Shown piece after piece: positions 56,392-63,700 of a DNA stretch of 64,000 bases. The stretch's first letter is position 1, and every line of letters starts with the position of its first letter. The stretch comes from Magnetofaba australis IT-1 (GTDB lineage Bacteria; Pseudomonadota; Magnetococcia; Magnetococcales; Magnetococcaceae). The DNA lies in contig NZ_LVJN01000020.1 in NCBI RefSeq assembly GCF_002109495.1, positions 1,410,300-1,474,299 on the forward strand, in the 5' to 3' direction. A program made the translations under genes and the position numbers. A model generated the notes under the pieces. The model was not told the DNA's origin. It worked only from the letters and a program-made list of their open reading frames with translations, and made no database searches.

Positions 56392-56483
56392 ACCAGTTGA
56401 ATTTCCGTGAGTTGTGATTTGTCTAAATAGGCAAACGCGGACGCAAAAGCACCGCATAGTCACAAGACTCTAGGAGATGAACA

Positions 56484-56657
56484 ATGGCCGCTGGTTTGAT
56501 CGCTCTCATGTTTGCACTGGTTCCCGCCCTGGCTACCGTTGACAACAATGTCAACCCGCTGCAGGAAGAGAAAACCGCCGTGCAGATGATTCAACAACAA
56601 CAAGATGTCGCCGCGCAGAACGCGGAACAGCCAGTCGAAGACGAAACGCGCTCCTAA
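56484..56657 (+). CDS. Small exported peptide, copy 1
   Basis: A 57-residue peptide. The hydrophobic N-terminus (AGLIALMFALVPALA) with an A-x-A-like end near residue 17 looks like a signal peptide; the mature part would be about 40 polar, acidic residues rich in Gln (QMIQQQQDVAAQ). AGGAGATGAACA precedes the ATG. The second copy at 56985 differs in only a few residues (T/A, I/M, VE/TE). The family is not recognised. Conservation of control regions and low divergence indicate a working, duplicated gene. Confidence 0.75.
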   Translation: MAAGLIALMFALVPALATVDNNVNPLQEEKTAVQMIQQQQDVAAQNAEQPVEDETRS

Positions 56658-56681
56658 GGCGCGGGCTGATGACGAAATAGA

Positions 56682-56710
56682 GGGGGACGGCAATAAGCTG
56701 GCCGTCCCCC
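56682..56710 (+). terminator. Hairpin after peptide gene copy 1
   Basis: Perfect arms GGGGGACGGC and GCCGTCCCCC with a 9-base loop, followed by CTAAGATTTTC. The T run is short but the stem is strong. Confidence 0.8.
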
Positions 56711-56881
56711 CTAAGATTTTCTTCCCCTTGCGGCGTCATGGCCGCCCTCTGGTTTTCCTTCTCAGTTTTGTCTCGCATCCGTTACTGCACGCACGACGGC
56801 CAACTGATCGTTTGCGCTGTATCATGCCGCGCCCAATCTGTTGCGCAGAGTGTATCCAAAGTGTGTCTCGTGTTACGCATA

Positions 56882-56891
56882 TTTTGCAAAA
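56882..56891. promoter_or_regulatory. Conserved TTTTGCAAAA palindrome, unit 2
   Basis: The same palindrome, 103 bp before the second peptide gene, only one base different in spacing from unit 1. Confidence 0.4.
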
Positions 56892-56984
56892 CTTGTTGGA
56901 ATTCTGGTGAGTTGCGTTTTGTCTAAGTAAGCAAACGCGGACGCAAAAAGCGTCGCATACCCTCAAGATCCAAGGAGATGAACA

Positions 56985-57158
56985 ATGGCCGCTGGTTTGA
57001 TCGCTCTGATGTTTGCACTGGTTCCCGCCCTGGCTACCGTTGACAACAATGTCAACCCGCTGCAGGAAGAGAAAGCCGCTGTGCAGATGATGCAACAACA
57101 ACAAGATGTCGCCGCGCAGAATGCGGAGCAGCCCACCGAAGACGAAACGCGCTCCTAA
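56985..57158 (+). CDS. Small exported peptide, copy 2
   Basis: The 57-residue sister of the peptide at 56484, with the same signal-like N-terminus and Gln-rich body. AGGAGATGAACA again precedes the ATG. Nearly all differences are conservative. It is too short for usual gene callers. Confidence 0.75.
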   Translation: MAAGLIALMFALVPALATVDNNVNPLQEEKAAVQMMQQQQDVAAQNAEQPTEDETRS

Positions 57159-57182
57159 GGCGCGGGCTGATGATGGAATAAA

Positions 57183-57213
57183 GGGGGGACGGCAATCAGT
57201 TGGCCGCCCCCCC
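57183..57213 (+). terminator. Hairpin after peptide gene copy 2
   Basis: Arms GGGGGGACGGC and GCCGCCCCCCC with one mismatch, followed by the same TAAGATTTTC as in copy 1. Confidence 0.72.
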
Positions 57214-57301
57214 TAAGATTTTCCCCGCCTGATATCCGTTCCTGTATGCCCTGCCGGGGGGCGATGCAGGAGGTCCCGCCGTCGCCCTGGCGCCATCGCG
57301 C

Positions 57302-58411
57302 CTATTCCGCAAAGCCCAGAACGGTTTCATCCTCGTTTAACTGACTGCGCGCAGGCAACTCCGTTGCAATGAGACGGATGACGTCTGAACTGTGTGACGT
57401 ATCATCATCCCATGCGCTCTCCTCCTGAGCTTCAAAGCCCTGTGCAGGGCTCTGCAAAGCGGCGCGATACGCCTGAACGCCGGGGCGCGCATCTGCCGAC
57501 GTCTGGCCTTCAAAGCCCATGGCCAGTGAGTGCCGCGCCCGTTGCCGGTGTGGGAGTACGCGCTCCTGTGCGTCATCTTCGTCGCTCTCGTGCGCAAAGC
57601 CCATGGCGCCGGTGTCCAGGACAATAGGGGCGCGAGTGGCTTGAGCGTTCGGCGCAACGTTGGTCAGCAGTAGACCGCTGGAGGTGCGCATTGTGCGCAA
57701 CGGCGCGGTGGGCGGCGCGGGCGGGCTGGCTTGGGTTGTGAAGACAAGTTTACGAGGCTTCGGTTTGGATTGGGTCGGCGGCGACGTTGGCGCGGCAGGC
57801 TGCATGTCCGCTTCTGTGGGCTCGGTTTTACGCAGTGACGCCAATAGTGCGCGCGCTAACTCATCATCAGTGGCGTGTTCGGCGTCTTGCGAGGCGTCCG
57901 AGGCGTCGTCGGCGCGACGCAGTTTGGCCAGATCAAAGCTGGGTGCGCCTTCGCCATGGCGCTGTTGGTAGTCGTAGTAATACGCCAGCACTTTCACCAC
58001 ATAGCGTTGCGTCTGAGGGAAGGGCGGAATGCCTTCATGTTTGATCACATGGGCGGCGCCGGCGTTGTAGGCGGCCAGCGCCAGGCTGACAGAGCCTTGA
58101 AAGCGCTCCAGCAGCTTTTTCAGGTAGCGTGTGCCGCCGCGAATGTTCTGTTCTGGAACAAAGGGATCATCCACCCCCATCTCTTTGGCGGTGAACGGCA
58201 TCAACTGCATGAGCCCTTGGGCGCCCGATTTTGACACCGATTTTGGATTAAACGCCGATTCGATGGCTACCACCGCCTCCACCAATCCGGGGTCCACATT
58301 TTCGGCGGCGGCGATCTGTCGAATCAGTTGCGGGATGCCATCGGCCAGAGCGGGCAGGGGGCTCAGGAGCGTCAGCAACCCGGCGATCAGGGTTGCAGCA
58401 CAATACCGCTC
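57302..58411 (-). CDS. Lytic transglycosylase (SLT domain) with long disordered tail
   Basis: A 369-residue exported murein lytic transglycosylase if started at GTG 58411 (signal peptide ending PLPALADG). The longer frame from 58492 overlaps the upstream gene by over 100 bp. The catalytic domain (about 25-165) has AIESAFNPKSVSKSGAQGLMQLMP, holding the catalytic Glu, then NIRGGTRYLKKLLERF and LALAAYNAG. The rest (about 185-369) is low-complexity, rich in Pro, Ala and Thr, with no recognisable fold. It overlaps the YfiH-like gene by 25 bp. Confidence 0.85.
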   Translation of the reverse strand, partial: ERYCAATLIAGLLTLLSPLPALADGIPQLIRQIAAAENVDPGLVEAVVAIESAFNPKSVSKSGAQGLMQLMPFTAKEMGVDDPFVPEQNIRGGTRYLKKLLERFQGSVSLALAAYNAGAAHVIKHEGIPPFPQTQRYVVKVLAYYYDYQQRHGEGAPSFDLAKLRRADDASDASQDAEHATDDELARALLASLRKTEPTEADMQPAAPTSPPTQSKPKPRKLVFTTQASPPAPPTAPLRTMRTSSGLLLTNVAPNAQATRAPIVLDTGAMGFAHESDEDDAQERVLPHRQRARHSLAMGFEGQTSADARPGVQAYRAALQSPAQGFEAQEESAWDDDTSHSSDVIRLIATELPARSQLNEDETVLGFAE

Positions 58412-59166
58412 CACTGACGCCCACAGGGCGCGGCGTTGTGATGGGTGGCGAATCGATGGCTGAAGAAGTCGCGTGCGTTGGTGTAGGTGCATATTCCGAC
58501 ATCAAACAGGTTGGGGGGCGCAACGCCGAAACGCCGCAACCGCATAGCCGTATAACCCGGCAGGTCAAAGCGCGGTCGATTGTCTCCTGATTGCACGAAG
58601 GCCGATGCGCTATCGCTGTCTTCAAGCAAGAAGCGTGCGCGAAAGTCGTCATCCACCTCGTAAGCCTGTTGATGGATGCACGGACCCAGTACGGCGATGA
58701 TCCGCTGTCGCTGCGCGCCGAGGGCCTCCATCGCCTCGATACAGCGCTCGCCTACCCCGGAGAGGGCGCCGCGCCAACCTGCGTGGGCGGCGCCAGCAAC
58801 CTGCGCTGTGGGGTCAACCATCACAATGGGCAGGCAGTCGGCGGTCATGACGCCGATGAGACAGTCCGGCTGGTCGGTGACGATGGCGTCGGCGTCGGGA
58901 TGAACGTCTGGATCGATCCATGGCGCGCGCAGCACAGCGGCGCCGTGGACCTGATTGGCGAGCCAAAGCGGTTGCGACGCGTCGCCCAGCGCTTGCCGCA
59001 GGATGCGCCGGTTTTGGCGCACCGCGTCTGGCGCGTCGTCGACATGGTCGCCAATGTTGAGAGAGGCGTAGGCTCCTTGGCTTATGCCGCCATGGCGAGT
59101 GGAAAAGGCCAGTTGCGCGCCGGGAATTTGCGGCCAGCGGTTCTCTTGAGGGAGGAGAGGCGTCAT
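58387..59166 (-). CDS. YfiH/LACC1-family purine nucleoside phosphorylase-like protein
   Basis: A 259-residue protein of the multicopper-polyphenol-oxidase-named family now linked to purine nucleoside phosphorylase activity. Conserved parts are NQVHGAAV (about 66-73), MTADCLPIVM with Cys, GAAHAGWRGALSGV with His (about 130-143), and LGPCIHQQAYEVDDD. The predicted zinc site (two His and one Cys) is present. It is upstream of the lytic transglycosylase with overlap. Confidence 0.88.
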   Translation of the reverse strand: MTPLLPQENRWPQIPGAQLAFSTRHGGISQGAYASLNIGDHVDDAPDAVRQNRRILRQALGDASQPLWLANQVHGAAVLRAPWIDPDVHPDADAIVTDQPDCLIGVMTADCLPIVMVDPTAQVAGAAHAGWRGALSGVGERCIEAMEALGAQRQRIIAVLGPCIHQQAYEVDDDFRARFLLEDSDSASAFVQSGDNRPRFDLPGYTAMRLRRFGVAPPNLFDVGICTYTNARDFFSHRFATHHNAAPCGRQWSGIVLQP

Positions 59167-59313
59167 GGGGCTTGAATCCAGTCATTGAAATAGGTATATT
59201 GCCCGTTTTCCATCTTAACGAGCTTCCTTCTTGCTCCTCGCGCGCCACGCGGGGGGCCGCCCGCAAAAGCGGAAAGCAAGTTCAGTTCGTGCAAGTCCAA
59301 AAGGAGGACAAGA

Positions 59314-59712
59314 GTGGCGTTCTACGAGACAATCTACATCCTAAGGCCCGACCTCTCCAATGAACAAGTGGAGCAGGTGGTCAAGCGCGTGGGCGAAATG
59401 ATCGAAGGCCTGGGCGGCAAAATCCTCAAGACCGAAATGTGGGGCCGTCGTCAGTTGGCCTACCTAGTCAAGAAGAACAACAAAGGCTTCTACGTGTTCC
59501 ATAGCGTCGAAGGCGGCGGGACTCTGGTGCATGAGCTGGAATCCAAGCTGCGCATCGACGAAGACGTGATCAAATTCCAAAATATCCGCGTTGAGCAGGC
59601 GTTTGCCGATCCCACCCCGCTGGCTCCCCAAGAGGAGCCGAAAAGCGAAGAGAAGGGTGACGAAGCCGAAGCCTCTGAAGAGACCACTGAGGCCACCGCC
59701 GACGAGGAGTAA
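59314..59712 (+). CDS. rpsF: 30S ribosomal protein S6
   Basis: A 132-residue S6 with YETIYILRPDLSNEQVEQVV at the N-terminus and WGRRQLAYLVKKNNKGFYVFH in the middle. The C-terminal 30 residues are an acidic Glu-rich tail. The start is GTG 59314 with AAGGAGG upstream. It begins the rpsF-priB-like-rpsR-rplI block. Confidence 0.96.
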   Translation: MAFYETIYILRPDLSNEQVEQVVKRVGEMIEGLGGKILKTEMWGRRQLAYLVKKNNKGFYVFHSVEGGGTLVHELESKLRIDEDVIKFQNIRVEQAFADPTPLAPQEEPKSEEKGDEAEASEETTEATADEE

Positions 59713-59717
59713 GCGCA

Positions 59718-60083
59718 GTGAGCGCCCCCAGCAACCATGTGGTTCTCCAGGGCGCGCTGCAAGAGTCGGTGGAAATGCGCTACACCCCGGCGGGCGCGCC
59801 CATCGCCACCCTCATGCTGTTGCATGAAGGCCCGGCGGATGGGGTGGCCCTGTTGGAGCGGTTGCACCTGTTGATTCCCGTGCGCGTGATCGGCGATTTG
59901 GCCCATCGATGCGACGGTCTGCAACCCGGGCAACTCCTGCGTGTGGAGGGCGGGCTCAATCAGCCCAAACGCACCCGCAATGGCGCTCTGAGCTGGGGCA
60001 AAATGGAATTGATCGCGCGGCGGCTGGAGATTCTGCCGCCTGCGCAGTCGCAAACGAGTTCGGCGCAGTCCGTAACAGACTGA
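59718..60083 (+). CDS. Single-stranded DNA-binding protein of PriB type
   Basis: A 121-residue OB-fold protein with NHVVLQGALQESVEMRYTPAGAPIATLMLLH at the N-terminus. Its position between rpsF and rpsR is the classic place of priB, the primosomal replication restart factor. The C-terminus is short and has no acidic SSB tip. The start is GTG 59718, 5 bp after the rpsF stop. The sequence is diverged, so the PriB name rests strongly on synteny. Confidence 0.78.
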   Translation: MSAPSNHVVLQGALQESVEMRYTPAGAPIATLMLLHEGPADGVALLERLHLLIPVRVIGDLAHRCDGLQPGQLLRVEGGLNQPKRTRNGALSWGKMELIARRLEILPPAQSQTSSAQSVTD

Positions 60084-60114
60084 CGCTGAAAGAAGATTCA
60101 AGAGGATGTAAACT

Positions 60115-60435
60115 ATGAGCGAACAAGCTTCCGGCCCCTCGCGCGGTGGTGAAGGCAAACCCGAAGGTCGCGGCGGTCGTCCCGCCGGTGGTCGCCCCAT
60201 GGGCGGCGGCGCGCGTCGTCCCTTCTTCCGTCGTCGCAAAGTGTGCCCGTTCTGCGCCGACAAGACCCTGCGCATCGACTACAAAGATCCCAAGATGCTC
60301 TCCCGCTTCATCACTGAGCGGGGCAAGATGGTGCCCAGCCGCATCACCGGCGTGTGCGCCACCCACCAGCGTAAGCTGTCGGTGGCCATCAAGCAGGCGC
60401 GCAACATCGCTCTGCTGCCTTTCCTGGTGGGCTGA
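60115..60435 (+). CDS. rpsR: 30S ribosomal protein S18
   Basis: A 106-residue S18 with an extra Gly/Arg-rich N-terminus of about 38 residues ([21 protein letters not shown]) before the core [17 protein letters not shown]…[43 protein letters not shown]. The Cys pattern is of the zinc-binding S18 form. It follows the PriB-like gene by 31 bp. Confidence 0.97.
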   Translation: MSEQASGPSRGGEGKPEGRGGRPAGGRPMGGGARRPFFRRRKVCPFCADKTLRIDYKDPKMLSRFITERGKMVPSRITGVCATHQRKLSVAIKQARNIALLPFLVG

Positions 60436-60491
60436 TCACGCCGATTCGGCGTGATGCGCGTCCCTTTGGCTGGTCTCGGGACGAGCAGACT

Positions 60492-61436
60492 ATGAAACGG
60501 CTCACCGCCAACCCTTATGGCGCCGGTTTGCTTACCGCGCTGTGTCTGGTTCTGCCGCTGTATGCGCCCGCAGCATTCTTTCCGCTGTTGGGAATCGCTG
60601 GCTTGCCGGTGTTTTTGGCCGGATTACAGGGCGACGCAAAATCGGCGCTGATTGCGCTGGGGTTGGGGGTGACCGCTCAAACCCTGGTGACCAGCGATGT
60701 GCAGGCTCTGGGGTTAACGCTGGTTTTGATTGGCGTCGCGCCTGTGGTTGGCGCTTGGTTGATGCGCCGGGGCTGGCGTTTTTTCCACTTGGCCTCGGGC
60801 TGCTATCTGCTGGCTCTGGCCGCACTGCTGCTCATGGTGGTGTTTGCGCCCCTGTTTGGCGCAGAGATCGAGTCGGCGGTGCGCCAGGCGCTGCAAACCC
60901 AGGAGGCCTCCATCCTGCAAACCTTGGAGAACTCCAAAGGCGTTGCAGCGACGGATTTGGCCAATGTGCAAGCTGAGCTGCGCGCGTTCTTCGATATCAT
61001 CGCGCGCTTCTTTCCCCTGATTGTGGTGCAGGGGTGGTTGCTGATCCAGTTGGTCACCATGGGGCTGGGCGCTTTGTTGATGAAGCGTTGGGAGCCGCAG
61101 TTTCCGCTGGAGTTCTCAGCATTCCGTGCGTTCGCCATGCCGTTCAACTGGGTGTGGCCCGCCATTGTGCTGGGATTGGCGGCGGCTTTCCTGCCGGGAG
61201 ACTCCTTCATCGGCGCTGCAGCGTTGAATCTGGTGTTCTTCTGGATCCTGCCCTATCTGGCGCAGGGGGTGGCCATCGCTGAGGCGCTGTTTGCCAAGCG
61301 GCAAGTGGGCGGTTGGGTGCGCGGCGTCTTCTATGCCGCGCTGATCTGGTGGGTTGAGTTCAATATCGCGATCACGATGGTGGGGGTGTTTGACTCCTGG
61401 TTTCACTTTCGTGAACGCTTCAAAGATGACGACTGA
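60492..61436 (+). CDS. DUF2232-family membrane protein
   Basis: A 314-residue inner-membrane protein with about eight hydrophobic segments. Position between rpsR and rplI and the C-terminal layout (YLAQGVAIAEALFAKRQVGGWVRGVFY) fit the DUF2232/YybS-like family often found there. The function is unknown. Confidence 0.8.
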   Translation: MKRLTANPYGAGLLTALCLVLPLYAPAAFFPLLGIAGLPVFLAGLQGDAKSALIALGLGVTAQTLVTSDVQALGLTLVLIGVAPVVGAWLMRRGWRFFHLASGCYLLALAALLLMVVFAPLFGAEIESAVRQALQTQEASILQTLENSKGVAATDLANVQAELRAFFDIIARFFPLIVVQGWLLIQLVTMGLGALLMKRWEPQFPLEFSAFRAFAMPFNWVWPAIVLGLAAAFLPGDSFIGAAALNLVFFWILPYLAQGVAIAEALFAKRQVGGWVRGVFYAALIWWVEFNIAITMVGVFDSWFHFRERFKDDD

Positions 61437-61479
61437 ATGAATTCAAGGGTAGACGCCCTTTCGTTTTGGGAGAGATCCA

Positions 61480-61932
61480 ATGCAAGTGATCCTGTTGGAA
61501 AAAATCGGCAAGCTGGGCGATCTGGGACAGACCGTCAGCGTGCGTCCCGGCTTCGGCCGCAACTTCCTGATCCCGCAAGGCAAGGCGCTGCCCGCCACGG
61601 CGGCCAATCAGGCCCGTTTTGACGCCGATCGCGCTGACTATGAAGCGCGTCAGGCAAAAATCCTCGCCGAAGCCGAAGCGCTAGCCGCCAAGCTCGACGA
61701 GATTGAAGTGAAACTGGCGCGTCCCGCCGGAGCCATGGATAAGCTGTTCGGCTCGGTGACCAACGCCGACATCGCCTCCTACCTCAAAGAGCAGGACGTG
61801 ACCGTGGCGCGTAACCTCATCGACGTGTTGCAGCCGATCCGCACCCTGGGCGAACACCCGGTGCGCATCCGTCTGCACCCCGACGTGGTGCGTGAGTTCG
61901 ATGTCATCGTCGAGCGTGAAGTGAAGCAGTAA
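61480..61932 (+). CDS. rplI: 50S ribosomal protein L9
   Basis: A 150-residue L9. The N-terminal domain MQVILLEKIGKLGDLGQTVSVRPGFGRNFLIPQGKALPAT is diagnostic, followed by the long connecting helix and the C-terminal domain with GSVTNADIASYLKEQ. GGGAGAGATCC precedes the ATG. It closes the ribosomal block. Confidence 0.97.
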   Translation: MQVILLEKIGKLGDLGQTVSVRPGFGRNFLIPQGKALPATAANQARFDADRADYEARQAKILAEAEALAAKLDEIEVKLARPAGAMDKLFGSVTNADIASYLKEQDVTVARNLIDVLQPIRTLGEHPVRIRLHPDVVREFDVIVEREVKQ

Positions 61933-61984
61933 GCGCCGTTTCAAAGGCGACGCCGTTCAATCCATCCACATGGGGAGATGATCG

Positions 61985-62215
61985 ATGCCTTTGTATGATT
62001 ACAAATGCGACAGCTGTGGCCACACTTTTGAAGTCAACCACCGCATGAGCGAAACTCCGGAGATCTCTTGCGCCCAGTGCGACTCCAAGCAAGTGCGCAA
62101 GATCCTCTCCACCGGCGGCATTCTCGGCTCCACCAAAATGGGCCAATCCGATGCGCCAGCGCCCTCGCCTTGTGCGGGCGGCGGTTGCGCATCGGGAATG
62201 TGCGGCCTCTCCTGA
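61985..62215 (+). CDS. FmdB-type zinc-ribbon regulatory protein
   Basis: A 76-residue protein with the FmdB start MPLYDYKCDSCGHTFEVNHRMSE, a second CAQC pair (about 30-33) and a Cys/Gly-rich tail (CAGGGCASGMCGLS). Proteins of this family are small zinc ribbons of unclear function, often near ribosomal genes. GGGGAG lies upstream. A terminator follows. Confidence 0.92.
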   Translation: MPLYDYKCDSCGHTFEVNHRMSETPEISCAQCDSKQVRKILSTGGILGSTKMGQSDAPAPSPCAGGGCASGMCGLS

Positions 62216-62237
62216 GCTGAATCCGCAGGACACTCAA

Positions 62238-62283
62238 GCCGCCCTGAACTCTGGTCAACGTCAGAGCTCAGGGCGGCTTTTTT
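62238..62283 (+). terminator. Rho-independent terminator after the FmdB-like gene
   Basis: Arms GCCGCCCTGA and TCAGGGCGGC, with inner CTCTG/CAGAG pairing, are followed by six T. This ends the ribosomal block. Confidence 0.93.
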
Positions 62284-62457
62284 GCGCCCAGGGTCACCAC
62301 GCGCGCCTCTGCGCGCTACAAACCTCTGCGCCGGGGCGCGCGTTGCTTGATTTTTCAATCCGCTGTGGGCAAGCTGTAGAGTGCGGCGCGGCGCCCTTGG
62401 CGTCAGGCCTCATTCGCCAATTTTCAGTAACCTTCGCGCTGAAGGGGGAGGCCTGCT

Positions 62458-63660
62458 CTGTCTGATCGTCGCGACACGCAGCGCCATGATTTCTACGATC
62501 TGGTCGGACGCTTCCGCCCCGCCATCATCGCGCTGATTATGGTCAACACCATTGGCATCATTGGCTTCATGGCCATTGACGGCTACCCCTTTCTGGACGC
62601 CGTCTACCAAACGGTGTTCACGCTGACCACGGTGGGGTATCAGGAGACCCACCCCATCTCCAATGTCGGCAAACTGTTTGTGGTGCTGCTCATCCTGGGC
62701 GGCGTGTTGGTGTGGACCTATGCTCTGGGTCTGACCATCAACATCATCGTCAAAGAGGATCTGATCGGTAAACTGCGGGAGTCGCTCATGGAGTATCAGG
62801 TCAAGCAGTTCCGTCAGCACTTCATCATCGTGGGTTACACCGAGATCGCCCGCGAGACCATCATGATGCTCGATAAGCAGAGCATCCCCTATGTGGTGGT
62901 GGATGACGATCCTGAGCGTATCGCCCAGGCCAATGAGGATCAGATCGACCAGATCCTGCCCCTTAACCCCTTCCTGAACGAGAGCTACCGGCGCGCCAAT
63001 GTGCAGGAGGCGCGCGGATTGATCACCGCCTTCAATGAGGACTCCGATAACATCACCGCCGTGGTGACCGGGCGCATCATGGAGGAGGAGACCGGCAACG
63101 AGCTGCTCATCATCACCATCGCCACCCACCATGAAGCGCGCGGCAAGATGCTCAAAGTGGGCGCTGACGTGGTGATTCTGCCCAATGAACTGATCGGCCA
63201 ACGCATCTCCGCCATGGCGTTGCATCCGCCAGACCCGGAACACAGCAGCTTTCTGGACAAAGTGGCGTTTGGCGAATTCCTCAATCTGGACATTCGTGAG
63301 GTGCGCATTGGTCGCGGCGCGCGTCTGGACGGGGTGACCATTCGCGAGTCCGGCGTGCGCGACGCCATTGGCGCGCACATTCTGGGCATTCGTAAACGGG
63401 GCCGCAAACGCCTGTTGATGATGCCCAATCCGGATATCCATATTACCCGGGGCGACCAGGTGTTGATTATGGGGACTTTGGCGCAGTTGGAGAAGTTGCC
63501 CGCCTTCCTGCACCCGGAAGGCAAGCCGCCGGACCCACACCACCATTTTGACGCCAGCCCTCCGCAACTGGAGGGGCCCGATGGCGATGACGAAATCCCC
63601 GAAGATGTTGTCCCGGTGGCGCAAGAGAGCGTCGATACCGCGACCGAGAAATCCTCATAA
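62458..63660 (+). CDS. RCK-domain potassium-channel-like protein
   Basis: A 400-residue protein when started at CTG 62458, which has AAGGGGGAGG seven bases upstream. The first ATG is at 62539, but starting there would cut off the first half of the first membrane helix (RPAIIALIMVNTIGIIGFMAI); no ATG, GTG or TTG is available upstream of it in frame. The pore loop is TTVGYQE, with Gln in place of the third filter glycine. One RCK unit follows (FIIVGYTEIARETIMML) with a C-terminal TrkA_C domain, then a Pro/Asp-rich tail. It is followed 40 bp later by the small membrane protein gene. Confidence 0.83.
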   Translation: MSDRRDTQRHDFYDLVGRFRPAIIALIMVNTIGIIGFMAIDGYPFLDAVYQTVFTLTTVGYQETHPISNVGKLFVVLLILGGVLVWTYALGLTINIIVKEDLIGKLRESLMEYQVKQFRQHFIIVGYTEIARETIMMLDKQSIPYVVVDDDPERIAQANEDQIDQILPLNPFLNESYRRANVQEARGLITAFNEDSDNITAVVTGRIMEEETGNELLIITIATHHEARGKMLKVGADVVILPNELIGQRISAMALHPPDPEHSSFLDKVAFGEFLNLDIREVRIGRGARLDGVTIRESGVRDAIGAHILGIRKRGRKRLLMMPNPDIHITRGDQVLIMGTLAQLEKLPAFLHPEGKPPDPHHHFDASPPQLEGPDGDDEIPEDVVPVAQESVDTATEKSS

Positions 63661-63700
63661 GAGGCCCGTCCTTGCGGCGGCACGCTAAGGAGCGCAGCAG

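Larger units (their letters stand above)
56375..57216 (+). repeat. Tandem duplication of a small gene with its control regions
   Basis: Two units of about 340 bp (about 56375-56716 and 56875-57216) repeat the same order: TTTTGCAAAA palindrome, leader, AGGAGATGAACA, 57-codon gene, and GC-rich hairpin. The coding parts differ at few positions, the leaders at more. About 160 bp between the units is not duplicated. Confidence 0.9.
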
